Part shown: piece after piece, positions 48,880-61,835 of the stretch
Layout: each line of letters opens with the position of its first letter
How positions within the stretch are numbered: position 1 is the stretch's first letter
Assembly (NCBI RefSeq): GCF_040412425.1
Contig: NC_089762.1
Span: forward strand, 20,150,202 to 20,214,201
Direction of reading: 5' to 3'
DNA: 64,000 nucleotides
Source: Macrobrachium rosenbergii
Lineage: Eukaryota > Arthropoda > Malacostraca > Decapoda > Palaemonidae
Notes under the pieces: generated by a model
Seen by the model: the letters and a program-made list of their open reading frames with translations, nothing else
Told to the model about the DNA's origin: nothing
Databases searched by the model: none
Program-made: the position numbers and the translations under genes

Positions 48880-49059
48880 CTTGGTTAAGTTGAAGGTACT
48901 GTGTAGTAGAAGTAAAATTCAGTTTATTTAACATGAAATTTTATTGTCATTTCACAAATTTTGTAGGTCATTTAGGTTTGTGGAGTTCAATGCCAGAGAG
49001 TAGTTTTCCTGCCTAGGCCAGGTAACTCTGTTATGAGACATTTCTCTTTGGATATCTCA

Positions 49060-49299
49060 AACCCTTAACCCTAAAGGGAAGGGCTAAATATATATTAAAC
49101 ACACCCCCAAACCAGGCAAACTTGAAGAAAAAATACATCAGTGAAAAGAGGGAGGTATGCAAATGCACATGGTGTAAGAAAAAAAATCATAAAAATCTTT
49201 TCCTACCTTGCACAGGAAGTTGAAAGTGACTATTACGACCCTGTGTTGGGCCTCTTTTACAAGACGCTCGTAAAAATATGCTAATTTTACCAAGTTATA
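49060..49299 (-). mobile_element. Partial copy of the 1391/51983 TTAA family
   Basis: Complement shares the tatgcaaatgcacatggtgta and ggaagttgaaagtgactatt blocks with 52525-52575. It is cut by the MITE at 49300. Confidence 0.6.
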
Positions 49300-49625
49300 C
49301 AGTAAACCCCCAGTATTCGCGGACTCATGTGTTCGCGGATTTCTCTGTGGAACGTATCTACCCATTATTCGCGGAAAATTCATGGTATTTTTCACTGAGA
49401 AATATTCACTAATTGCTGTATTTTCATATAATTTTCATGACTAAATGCATTTTTTATGAGAAAACTTAAAATACTCAGGTATAAGTATTTTTATAGGGTT
49501 TTTTTGTGTTTAAACTATCAAAATAGGCAGTTCTAAGTGTTTTTAGAGGGGTTTTAAGAATTTGCAGATTTTAGCTATTCGCAGGGGGTGCGGTATGCAT
49601 CCCCCGCAAATACAGGGAGTTTACT
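49300..49625. mobile_element. MITE, CAGTAAACCCCC family
   Basis: Ends CAGTAAACCCCCAGTATTCG and ACAGGGAGTTTACTG, TA-flanked, same interior as 21924-22248. Confidence 0.9.
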
Positions 49626-49749
49626 GTACATGTTTTTTCAAATAATTATTTTATTTTATTTTGTAAAATTATAATTACAGCTCACACAATATCATAACAG
49701 ATAAGAACTAAAATCATTAACAAACTCTGAGTATATTTGTTGTAAAATA

Positions 49750-51561
49750 CAGTAAACCCCTTGTATTCGCAGTCTCACGATTCACGGACTCACCTATTAG
49801 TGAATTTCTGTATGGAACATATACGTGCATTATTCACTGAAAATTCACCCGTTCACGGTATTTTTCATTGGGAAATATTCACTATTTACCGTATTTTCAT
49901 CTCATTTTCATGACTAAATGCACATTTTGTGATAAAAACTATTAAAATACTCAGGTAGTGCTTGAGTTATGATAATTCGCCTTAGGATAATTCGATTTTG
50001 CAATGGGGTAAGCAATTAATACTGATACGACAATACTTATAAAATATTTTTAAATTTCACGCAGGTGCAGGCAGCAGCGCACAATCAGGCACCTAGAGAG
50101 ACCAAATTACAGTAGATCAACTTCTTTTCCTTTATCTTTTTATCCCATCTTCTAGTTAAAAAAGTAAAAGAGAATGATAAAAGTATTGGTAGTAACGTTA
50201 TACTCTTGCGTAAATGCGTACAGCCATAAACAACCGAACGAGAAACTGTTGTTTTGCTTATGACCAAATCGGATAACAACAGTTGTTTCGCTTCTATTTC
50301 AACCATTGTACGGTAATAAACAATTACCGTAGTTATAGTACAAATGGCATTAAGTAGAATAGGACATGTATTTTTACATTATACCCTTATTCTGTATGGA
50401 AAAAGATCGGCAAGGAAATATACTGCTAAATTTAAGCTACAAGTTGTAACTGAAGCTGAGAAAACAATGTTCAAGCTGCTAATGACTATAAATTATTGTG
50501 CATCGGCAACATGGATGAAACTCAACCGTAATTAAAATTGGAGAGAAAGTATTTTAGTCAAAACTATTGGGCATGAAAGAACACATTACTGCTATTTTTA
50601 CGCCGATAAACGATAAATACGGAAAGCTTGTATTATGATGAAATTAAGTGAAAATAATGAACGGAATCTTGATTTTTTTTACATAAAACAAACGCCCCCA
50701 AACAGCCAACGTCATCTATTAATGAAAAAAAATAGCTAAGTTAATTTTACAACGAGATGTATTGAAGTTATATTTTGACTTAAAAACACTTCGTGTAATG
50801 AAAAATAACCTTGCCCCATATGAATAAAGTATCTAGAGATTCATTTACGCTAATTAGAAGCAAGAAAAGCGCTGTGAACTAAGTTAAATAAAGTAAAATA
50901 AACTTACCGCATAATCGATTTCCAAACCAAAACATTGATCGCTGTGATTGCAATTTATAATGCAAAGCAATATAAGAATATATACGATATTAATGGATAC
51001 AGTGAATTAAGGCATAACATTTTAAAAGACCCATTGAAAAGATGCATATTTGTTATGTTGATGTTTGTATAATATGATATGTGAATATAGAATACAGTAT
51101 AATGTAGGGTACGCTACCGTATGTGTATACGATACACCATAGTGTAGGCTAAGCTAATTCTTGTTTGTTATTCAATTTCTCTTTGTATTGAATTATCATA
51201 AGTCACTCTGCATGAACCTCCAGAATTAGCTGATATTAATAATTACTATACCGTGTATGTATAGAGTAGACTTTATAATTTAGGCTAGGCTGCCATATTG
51301 GTATACAAGGTACTGAATACCTTAGTGTAGGCTAGGCTATATTCGAGATATGTTTTTTCCAACAAACAATGGGTTTTTTGGAACCTAACCCCATCGTAAG
51401 TAGGATAATACCTGTATAAGCATTTTTAGTTTGTTTTTGTGTGTTTGAACTATCAAAATAGGCAGTTCTAAGTGTTTTTAGAAGGGTTCTAAGTATTTGC
51501 AGGTTTTAGCTATTCGCGGAGGGTGTGGTATGCTTCCCCCGCGAATACGTTGGGTTTACTG
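49750..51561 (+). mobile_element. pogo-like element, copy B
   Basis: Homologous to 19343-21686 without the SINE and MITE. It shows the intact target sequence ttctagttaaaaaagtaaaa where the SINE entered copy A. It carries the same HTH remnant at 50394-50535 (GKRSARKYTAKFKLQVVTEA), shortened by a small deletion after AEKT. Confidence 0.85.
50394..50535 (+). pseudogene. pogo/CENP-B-type HTH remnant, copy B
   Basis: Reads KRSARKYTAKFKLQVVTEAE, KTMFKLLMTINYCASATWM and a stop. About 45 residues; it has lost a segment present in copy A. Not a functional transposase. Confidence 0.6.
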
Positions 51562-51982
51562 TTTTTATGAGATTTACTGAGATGGGGAGATGCAGTAACT
51601 TTTTGTGAGGTATACATGTTTTTTTTTTAATATTTCTTTTGCAAAGTTACAATTATAGCTGACATATTATTATAAAAGGTAAGAACTAAAACCAACAGCA
51701 ATCCCTTGGTATATTTATGAGCAAATATATAAAAAGATGTCATGGGATAGAGAGGGGCAATACATTTCTCCCATCAGGTCTCAAGGCATACTAAATCCCC
51801 CCCTCTGTCCTGTGCTGAGCTACACAGTTGCCATAAGTCATTTATCAACCATTGAAGTGCTATGAACATCTTTCCAGCTAAATTCATCCAAATCGTATGG
51901 TGCGTAGTATTAATACTCATATGAGTTAATCTGTCTATCACACAAAACCTGTTATAGATACTCATATGATGATGGCCGTCCA

Positions 51983-52643
51983 TTAACCCTTAATGGATGG
52001 ATCCCCTCATGAGAGGATCTAAGGCTGTATCAAGCAGGAAAGAGTTTCCATCACTTCAGTGGCCCATAAATGAATAGTGGCAACTAAAGAATTCAGCTCA
52101 GCTCAGTCGTGGACATCCCAGGCAGATTAGTATTGTTCTCGAGTTGAGGGGGAATGTCTTGCTCCTCTCTCTCCCATGACGTCTTTTTATGTATTTGCTC
52201 ATAAATATACCCAGGGAATGCTGTTGGTTTTAGTTCTTATCCTTTATGATATGATGTCAGTTATAATTGTAATTTTGCAAAGAAATGTTAGAAAAAACAT
52301 GTATACCTCCAAAAAGGTTACTGTATCTCCCAATCTCAGTAAATTTACATTAATATTTTACAACAAGTATACACAGAATTTGTTAATGATTTTAGTTCTT
52401 ATATGTTATGATATTGTGTGAGCTGTAATTACAATTTTACCAAATAAAATTAAATAAATTGTTAGAAAAAGCATGTATAGCTTGGTAAAAGTTTTGTAAA
52501 AGAGTCCCTATATAGGGTTGTAAATAGTCACTTTCAACTTCCAGTGGAAGGTACACCATGTGCATTTGCATATCTTCCATAATGTTTTTTTTTCTTAAAT
52601 TGGCCAATTAAAATTAGCCCGTCCCTTAAGGGTTAAGGGTTAA
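51983..52643. mobile_element. TTAA-flanked non-autonomous element, copy 2
   Basis: Left TTAACCCTTAATGGATGGAT, right CCGTCCCTTAAGGGTTAA, an inverted pair. The interior repeats twice a ~160-190-bp block (ctttatgatatgatgtcag and atgttatgatattgtgtgag). Confidence 0.75.
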
Positions 52644-53600
52644 GAGTGTATTAATATGAAATTCTGCTGGATAACATTTCCTACTCTTGTAAGGGTTATA
52701 AGCTTGGTTATGTCTTGTTCTCTTCAGCTAGGGGTTGAATTGCTTTTTTTTTTTTTTAGAAGAAGCAACTTCATTATTATTTTCATATTTCAGGATAATG
52801 TAAATGGCTTTAATCAACGAGGGAGCACCCTGGTGATCTTTGAAGTTCCAAGAATGGTTAAAAATACATTTTGTTATATCTGTATTTGACTAGAAATAAG
52901 AGGGATTTGCATTATAGTGTGCTGTAATATGTGATACTGTGAAAGAATGTATGGCTGATTAAGTTTGTAGTTGAGGTTCAAGATGTTTTTACATAATTCT
53001 GGTTGAACTCCATGTAAATGGGGATTTTCTAGCACAAGTGCCTTAAACCTTTAAGTTTTATCTCATAATGAGCAGTATGAAATCAGACAATTTACAGTTT
53101 ACTTTGTATCAGTAAAGATCTTAAGCTTAACAGAAACACAAAAAGTATGGTAGAACCAAACAGTGAACATTTTTGTAATCAGGTAATATTTGGCTACAGA
53201 TGTCATCCTTAACAGCAGTTAGTATGTTTATGACAGAATTTTCTGTATGGGGTTGTACCTGAACTAAGTTCAGTTCACTTTGTGTCTTCTGAACTCTCTA
53301 AATTTCCATTTGATCAAGGTCATCTGTCCCCTTCTCCATGATTTTCTGGCCCTTCCTACTGGCCGTTGCCCTGCCAGTTATTTTTATGTCAACTACTTAA
53401 TTGACTGCTCTTCTCCAGTTCTTATCATTATGTTGAGACCGTCTCATCCTTTAAGGTGTTCAAAGTCGTATCAGTTTTCTTCGTAAGTTTTCAGTTCTTT
53501 GATGTGCAGTGTACCATACTAGAAGGCTTTATATGTAGCTCATAGATTTTTATGAAAGCAAGCTGGAAGGTTATTGGAGAGGAGAGGATTGGAAATAATT
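52644..53600. other. No firm feature
   Basis: AT-rich. Open frames at 52656-52889 and 53280-53486 have no domain or splice context. Confidence 0.45.
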
Positions 53601-54350
53601 TAAATCATTTAACTAGACTACTACTGAGGTGAAGAGCCAACCCTTATCAAGCTGGCCAGAAGGAAACACATTAGTAGTATAGTCAGGACTTTGACCATGT
53701 GGATGTTATAGGAAATGTTTGGACTAAACTCAATTTTTTTTATTAAATATGCAGTATCGTGGTGTGACAAAAAATACTTAAGGTTGTAAAATACACATGG
53801 AGTAGGGGGATTTAGATGCTCAAAATGTATAAGAGCAAATAGGAGATAAGAAGAGGAGCACACTATGCTTTGGAGGAAAAGCAGGCCTTGGAAGATATAG
53901 AACATTTCTATTACCTTGGATATGCAGGGAACTGAAAAAAGGTTGCTAGATAACAGATATATAAACACAACTTAATAGTAAGCAGAGCAACTATTTATGA
54001 TGCATGGATAGGGTTTGTAGCGACATGTTCACTGATGAAGAACATTGTTGGAGTGCAGTAGGATGATCATATTAAAAATAAGGAAGTTGAAGAGAGATGT
54101 TATGCAAGGCAGCTGATGATAGACTGAGATCTCAAAGATTGAGACAGTTTGACATGTGATGAGAAGGGATCTGGAACAGTCAGAAAAATAGAAAATATGA
54201 AAGTGCCATGATGAAGACCAGTAGATATGCCCAGAAAATCGTGGAAGATGGAATGGATAAAGACTTAAAACTGATGGGAATTAAGGAAGAAAATGCACAA
54301 GATTGAAGAGAGTGGGAGATCTCATTTCATGTATAATCCTATAAAAGGAA
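53600..54350 (+). mobile_element. Degraded LINE 3' end
   Basis: At about 54220 RPVDMPRKSWK is followed in another frame by MDKDLKLMGIKEENAQD, a stop, then REWEIS. This is the conserved C-terminal tail (RPvgRPRksW...dlk..gi...daqDR..Wr) of a large group of LINE polymerases. Multiple stops; non-functional. Confidence 0.7.
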
Positions 54351-57072
54351 AATATGATGTAAAAACAATAGTGATGATGATGATGATTATGAAAAGTCTC
54401 TTACCTTATCTCTAGTCTTTTTCTCACTCAGAACTAACTGCAAAGTGGTCTTATATTATTGTATTCATGCCTCAGCTGGTATTACAGTGCATTCCATTTT
54501 GTGATGCTATCCATAATATTATTCAGTTTTGGCATCTTTCTTTTATATTATTAGCTTCTGTTGCAATTTCTTAAACATTGTGTTCAGCATCTTTGATTTT
54601 AGGCTTCAGCAGAATTTCAGTACTATACTATTTTCTGGTTTTACTCCAGGCGTGACACCTTCCCCATCACATTCTTAAAACTACTCATCTGTTTCTATGT
54701 GCTAATTAAAGTATCCTCCTACTACTCTATCCTTTTGGTCGTGGCACTTATGTACAGTATTTGCATCTGATAACCTGTCCCAAAAATTTTTTTCACTTCT
54801 TTTGAGCTTCCTGTATACCAGACAACACAACACATATATTCTTTCTTTTCTAAGTAATTGATAGTCATCATTATCCTCACTTAATTTTCCCCAGTTCTCT
54901 CATATCTGCCATTTCACCTTAAACCAGTATCTTAATTTTTTTTTTTTTTTTTTTTTTTTGCTTGTCATGCCTTCATACCACCAGGATTTGTATTTATCTG
55001 CCAATGTCCTTACTTTTTCTTACCTAACCTGCTGAACACATTTGCATTTATTCTTGCCATCTTGTCCATCTCCTTCAAATTCAGCTAAACTTTTCATATT
55101 ATGAATTATTTTATCGTATTACTATATTTCTTTAAAATTTAATGGTAACCTTAATACACATTATTTATTTGATATTTATCGGGATGATTAATGAAACATT
55201 AAGGTTGAATGAGAATCTACCTATTATGTGAATAAAGGTTATACAAAGTATTTGTGTTTCATCAAGCCGTGTAAAGATGGTAAAACTAAATATTTAAGAT
55301 GTAGAAGGACAAAGCTTAATCTTGTAATACCTTAAAGATGACCACTGTACTAATAGGAAGATTTGTATTTTTCCTATATATTTTTTGTTTAAACTTGAAA
55401 TTTCAAGCAAACAGGAGGAAGAAATGTCTGTGTGCTTTATTTCCTTGCATTAATTATCACTAGTGTTATGGTAGAGGGGAAAGTTAGATGTGTTGACTGA
55501 ATAAAACCTCAAAGATTTATATTATCTCAAAATTATACAGAAAAAATAAGAAAGTTAATGGTTGCTAACTTTTACCTAACATATAAAGTTAAGGAAAGTA
55601 AGTGCTGTTTGACAATTTTTCTTAGAAATAGTGGAGATTTGGAATAAGGAAACAGTTGGTTGTTGGAGCCAAGAAGAAAGCTTTGAACATGGGAAGTAAA
55701 CATGTGAAGTGTAATGTGAAAAGAAGAGGTCAGTCATCAAACATTTTTTGTGTTGTTGGTACTACACAAACTTGTCTACACTGACATTAGCAGCAGTATA
55801 TCAGTGGAGTCATTAACATCATATTATGTCGGTGGCTAAAGGCTGTACAGTATATCCATTTTAGGCAATATTAATATTCTTGATTAATGTTGAAATTTTG
55901 CGGTAAATACTAAGAAAACAAAAAATTAAATTATCTAAATATGAAAATTTATATAGAAAAAGGTTGAAAGTGTGAGATATTTGACAAAATTTTGGTAGGG
56001 ATGAGGGTTTAAATAGTACAGTACCTGTTTTGACTTCTTTAAGAATTCCTGGGTATTGTACCCTCCATTGCATGGGGTAAATTACTGTTGGTATACATTG
56101 TGTACACTGTGATCTCTATGTATATGCCTCACATTGCTGGAACAACAAGAAGCAAACAAAAAAGCAACAGAAGCGAGCCAGAATACAGTACAGTACCATT
56201 AAAACTTGAAAGTGGATAGGGAATATTAGAAGCTAGTATAAGCAGGTATAGAAACTAATGAGAATTCTAGCCTTATGTCTTGTGTTTAGGATATTATGAA
56301 TGAAATAGTGTGGACTTGAGTGTTGGTTGAGTCACATTTGAACTAGGAGGTGGAGATTCGACAGCATCCCTTCTCATAAACATTTCAAGTTTTTGTCATG
56401 GTTAAGTGAGAGGAAATCCACTGCGTAGCTTGGATTCTAATGTTGGACTGATAGTCCTTAACTCATAAATCTTGGACATTTTTTTTACAAGATATGTGAG
56501 AACTTACTGTGAAGGTGACAGTGGGGAACCTAAGAGCTAGCAGTGAGGAACCTGGAAACTCCTGATTTAGCAAGGGCACAAAAAAAAACCTCTTTGTGGA
56601 GGAGCTTCTGAGTAAGCATGATTAGCATCTAGTTATCTATTTTTTATAATTATATTGTTTTGGAAGGGTTAGCATGTTGCTTTTGTGTTTCTTTCATTTC
56701 ATTCACCATTTTTACACCTTGTAGCTAAGTGTGGCGAGGCTGGTAAATACAAATTAAGTTTGGGCTTTCATATTGGTATTGCTGTTTTGCTGTGCCAAAC
56801 CTTAGGTGTTCAGACATTAAGTGTCAAGCACTGGATGGTTCATCTTGTGGCATGTGTAAGTTAGATATAATGAAGTGAAAAATATTCTTCCAGTGACAAG
56901 GGCTTCTGGAGAGTAGAAATCCAGTCAGGATGTAATTTATATATTTTCATGTATTATGGAAGTGAATAAACCAGTCAGGAAGAGTCTGCAGTGACTGTAC
57001 CATTCACAATTAATATTACAGTACCTGTACTCTAGTATTATCAAAATTATGTTAGAAACATAAGAACGGTCT
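54351..57072. other. Intergenic, nothing recognised
   Basis: AT-rich, with a poly-T run at 54937-54959. No repeat ends, LINE motifs or exon pairs that I can support. Confidence 0.5.
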
Positions 57073-57234
57073 TTAACCCTTCGCCACTGTTGCACTGCCG
57101 AAACCTAGTATATCAGTCATCATTTGCTCCCACTAAACTTTCTGTTATTCATATTTTTTCATTTATATTTCTTATGTGAAAACATTGTGTACATACCAAT
57201 GAATATTTTTCACCACATTGGCTATATACATATG

Positions 57235-57357
<123 letters not shown>

Positions 57358-57589
57358 AAAAAAGGAATATTTAGTGGAAAAAGTAATTGCAGAAATAGAA
57401 ATAGTAGTAAATTTAACATTTATAAGTATTAGTAAAATAGTATTGTAATTATATACTAATTTTCTTAAATGGAACAGTTAGTATACATCAATGAATGTTT
57501 ATGGCATTGATAATAAATAATAATAATTAATCATAATCATAATAATAATAACAATAATAATAATTAAAAATTCAACAATAAGTCTACTA

Positions 57590-58013
57590 CTACAACTTGT
57601 AGTAGAGAAAATAATGATAATAAAAATTACATGTTAGTGTAAAAAAATGAAAGAAGTTTTCAAAAAACATAGTACACTTTCCTGTTGACCGAAAATACTC
57701 CTCTGCCCGAGCATTCATCCATTCACACAGTCTATCAATATCATCATCACAAAAAAGAAACAAAATGCATCTCGTGGGCAGGTGAAGTCGGGTCAAACAG
57801 AGATCCCATTGTCACCCTCCGTGAAAGGGGGTGGGTCTGGGCACTTGTCAAAAAATGGATCTGTTATGAACTGCCAACCTTCATCGACAATGGGTTCAGT
57901 GTCTTCTAAAATAACGGTGTCGCTGTCATCTAAGCAACTTAACAACTATCAAAATCCTGCAGATCTGGCAGGTATTCCTACCCAGAATCTGAAATACTAT
58001 CATCCGACATCAT
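57590..58013 (-). pseudogene. piggyBac-like transposase N-terminus, decayed
   Basis: From ATG at 58013 or 58010 the minus strand has an acidic start (MSDDSISDSG) with stops, then in another frame DTVILEDTEPIVDEGWQF, DPFFDKCPDPPPFTEGDNG and, after further breaks, DDDIDRLCEWMNARAEEYF. Acidic leader, PPPFT motif and the FFDDDxxxLxxxxN-A helix are in the order seen in piggyBac (DDE_Tnp_1_7) transposases, the step just before the catalytic domain. At least three stops and two frame changes; the DDD core is missing. Confidence 0.75.
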
Positions 58014-58665
58014 GATACTGAAAAAAAAAAAAACCTGTAAAATTGCAATCAAAAGGAGAAAAAGTTTTTGGCAAATGGTTTATCACAAGATCGTGACAAT
58101 GTTTTAATTATCTAGCTGCTCATACCCCTTATAATATCCCATATGAATATGACGTCACGACCATCAGACACTCATTGGCTAGAATGAATAGTGGGTGGAG
58201 CTTCTGCACCTCTCTCGTACACAATACTACGCCTGAAACCCATCCAAGCTGAAGAAAACAGCTCTGCTTTTCGAGGAGGGAAGAAAGACGATATAGGCGT
58301 ACGTCAGCGGTTTTATTTATTACCGTAAAGAAAAGACGTACATATGTACGCCCCGGGTGGCGAAGGGGTTAATGTAGATTTAACATTTATAATTTTGAAA
58401 GTTTATAGTTATTCAACAGAACATTTGTTTCATCACACCCTCATTAGTCATAAATATGCCTGTATTTGTGTCTTGAATGTTTTCCGGTTCACCAGTCCAA
58501 TTTATGTCAGACTAAGGTTAGTATCACCTACATGCACCATCTGAATCTACAGGTGTCTAAATAACATTCTCCACTTTTCCCAAAACCTGCAGTGCTGTTA
58601 ACAGCTCTGCTCACTACATTAGTTTATTTGGCAAATAAGGAAAATTAATTATCTAGCTGGTCATA

Positions 58666-60455
58666 TTAACCCTTAAATGCCAAAAACGCAATTGACAAAA
58701 TTGTCTGTTGGTGCCGAAAAACTCTTACAAAAAATTTCAACCTTCAGTCAATAATATTCAATCATTTAAAACTCTTACATTCTAATAATATTCAATCATT
58801 TACCTTAATTTTGCAACAAATTGGAAATCTCTAGCACAATATTTTGATTTATGGTGAATTTTTGAAAAAACTTTTCCCTTACGTCCGTGCTGTAACTCGG
58901 CCGAAAATTTCAGAAATTCTTTCGTCACCTTGTCGTAATGTTTGCACCGGTTTATATTAGTCATTACATAAAGTTTTATATATGGAAATGTGCACAATTT
59001 CATGTAGAATACAACAAAAAATAAATCATGGTTGTAGCTTTTATCAGTTTTGAAATATTTCCATATAAATCAACGTAAGTGCCAAAATTTCAACCTTCGG
59101 TCAACTTTAACTCGACTGAAATGGTCGAAAAACGCAATTGTAAGCTAAAACTCATACATTCTAGTAATATTCAATCATGTACATTCATTTTGCAACAAAC
59201 TGGAAGTCTCTAGCACAATATTTCGATTTATGGTGAATTTCTGAAAAAGAAAACTTTTTCCTTACGTCCGCGCACGGTAACTCTGCCGAACATCTCGGAA
59301 ATTCTTTTGTCACTTTGTCGTAATGTTTGCACCGTTTTATATTAGTCGTTACATAAAGTTTTATATATGAAAATGTGCACAATTTCATGTAGAATACAAC
59401 AGAAAATGACCCATGGTTGTATCTTTTATCAGTTTTGAAAAATTTTCATATAAATCATGATGTGCCAAAATTTCAACCTTCGGTCAACTTTAACTCGACC
59501 GAAATGATTGAAAAACGCAATTGTAAGCTAAAACTCTTACAACCTAGTAATATTCAATCATGTACCTTCATTTTGCAACAAACTGGAAGTCTCTAGCACA
59601 ATATTTCGATTTATGGTGAATTTTTGAAAAAAACTTTTTCCTTACGTTCGCGCGGTAACTCTGCCGAACATCTCAGAAATTCTTTCGTCACTTTGTCGTA
59701 ATGTTTGCACCATTTTATATTAGTCGTTACATAAAGTTTTATATGTGAAAATGTGCGCAATTTCATGTAGAATACAACTAAAAATAACTCATGGTTGTAG
59801 CTTTTATCAGTTTTGAAATATTTTCATATAAATCACGATAAATAGAACAAATTCTACTTCGGTCAACTTTAACTCGACCGAAATGGTCGAAAACTGCAAT
59901 TGTAAGCTAAAACACGTACAGTCTAGTAATATTCAATCAATTACCTTCATTTTGCAACAAACGGGAAGTCTGTAGCACAATATTTCGATTTATGGTGAAT
60001 TTAAAAAAAAAACTTTTTTTTTACGTCCGAGCGTTACGAATTCATGCATCATTTTGTGATGATATTCTCTCTGTGTTGCTTTGATCGTTTTACAATTTTT
60101 TATATACCAAAATCATCGCAATTTAGTGTACAATACAAAAAAAAAATAACTTGTTTGCTTTAACCGTTTTGCTCACAGCGCTATTTGTATACAATTATAT
60201 ATGAAATTTTTTTTTGCACTGTCATATATTTCAATATTTATATATGATAATGATATTTTTTTCATTTCTGATGGTTGCATACTAAACTTCAGGCAATGAC
60301 AAGAAAAGGAGCCAAAAATGAACTCTTAATCTTAAAAACTAAGCGTGCTGTGATTTTTTGAAAAAAACTTTTTTTCCGCTTTGGCGCTAACTCCTGAACG
60401 CCGCCAGCATACGACAGACACTTTTGTAAATAGAGGCTCGGCGTTAGAGGGTTAA
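58666..60455. mobile_element. TTAA element with ~380-bp internal repeats, copy 4
   Basis: Left TTAACCCTTAAATGCC, right GGCGTTAGAGGGTTAA. gatttatggtgaat recurs at about 58847, 59225, 59613 and 59988 (steps 375-390). Minus-strand open frames of 65-67 codons, one per unit, are products of the repeat; they recur in other copies with stops and frame shifts. Confidence 0.85.
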
Positions 60456-61061
60456 GTTACTGCCATTACTTCTTGGACTGGTAGCTTCTTAAGGTCCAGC
60501 TTTCTGAGAGTAATTAGCATTTCATCACGGTGTTTGCTTCTTTCCAGTTGTAATTCAGTGTAGTATGCAGAATTTAAATTTTTTCTGCTCTTGGTGAAAG
60601 TTTTATTAGTTGGTTCTACTGCTGACTAACTACTGTATTATTAGTTAGTAGTTAATATTCTCATTTTGTGTGACATTATAGGGTTTGCTGTTGATGAAGT
60701 ATATTACATCTCAAATACAGTAGTATATTGCTACTCCTTCAAACTGTAATGATTGGATAAACTGAGAGTAACAACACTTCTCAAAGACTTCTTTCCAGTT
60801 ATTTGATATGTGCCACTGGTTGAAATTAGCTAACAAATTGTAAGCTAGTTGGCACATGGAAATGAGCTCTAATTTGTGCTAACTGCTTTCTCTTTCCCTT
60901 TTAGATACTGAATTGCAGTAAAGAAGTGTACTGTACTATATTGTACTTCTTTGCTGTTTATGGGGATTTTAGGTAATTTTTAGGTATTTTTTTGGTACTT
61001 GTTTTGTATAGTACATTGTATCTTGTATTTATGCTCTTACCCTACTTTTCTATCTTGATTG
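60456..61061. other. No recognisable feature
   Basis: AT-rich spacer between two copies of the TTAA family. Confidence 0.5.
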
Positions 61062-61448
61062 TTAACCCTTAAACGCCGAGCCTCTATTTACAAAAGTGTC
61101 TGCCGTATGCCAGCGGCGTTCGGGAGTTAGCGCCGAAGCGGAAAAAAAGTTTTCTTCAAAAAATCACAGCACGCTTAGTTTTTAAGATTAAGAGTTCATT
61201 TTTGGCTCCTTTTTTTGTCATTGCCTGAAGTTTAGTATGCAACCATCAGAAATGAAAAAAATATCATTATCATATATAAATATTGAAATATATGACAGTG
61301 CAAAGAAAAATTCATATATAATTGTATTGTACACTAAATTGCAATGATTTTGGTATATAACAAATTGTAAAACGGTCAAAGCAGCACAGAGAAAATATTA
61401 TCACAAAATGATGCATGAATTCGTAACGCGTGGACGTAAAAAAAGTTT
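61062..61448. mobile_element. TTAA element, copy 5, truncated
   Basis: TTAACCCTTAAACGCCGAGCC at the left, same interior as the left end of copy 2 to about 61448, then cut off by the retroelement leader. Confidence 0.85.
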
Positions 61449-61835
61449 ATTGCAATACACTCCCTGAACACCTGAATTAGCCCTGGTCACCCACCAGCCT
61501 GAACTACATCCCCATAGCTTTTACCCACTAAGTGGGTAATTAACTGTCAGCGTTACCAACGCTTACAGGAAAATCTTGTCAAATGAGTTACCTGAAGTAC
61601 CGTTGGCAACACTGCTGCAAGTCCCGGCCGAGCGAGGCTGAGATCCCCAATTGCTTTTTGTTCGCCATGCTGTGTGGGTGTGTCCCACATCAGGCGAACT
61701 TTTGGTCATTTAGCCCGACCCCATTCAACGCATTTTCTCCAGGATGGATACTTTATTGATGAGATTTGGAACTTCTCTCCCGATTTTGACTTTGGGATCG
61801 GTACTTTGGACTCGAGTGGATAAGTCAAACAAGAA
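61449..61835 (+). mobile_element. Probable retroelement leader
   Basis: GC-richer than the flanks and directly upstream of the gag-like frame. I could not match it to the leaders at 285 and 10870, so it may be a different subfamily. An ATG at 61744 is in frame with the gag-like ATG at 61836. Confidence 0.4.

Noticed and set aside
58800..59388. Repeated 67-codon minus-strand frames as a gene family
   Set aside because: They are one per ~380-bp repeat unit, share the unit's sequence and are broken in most other units and copies.
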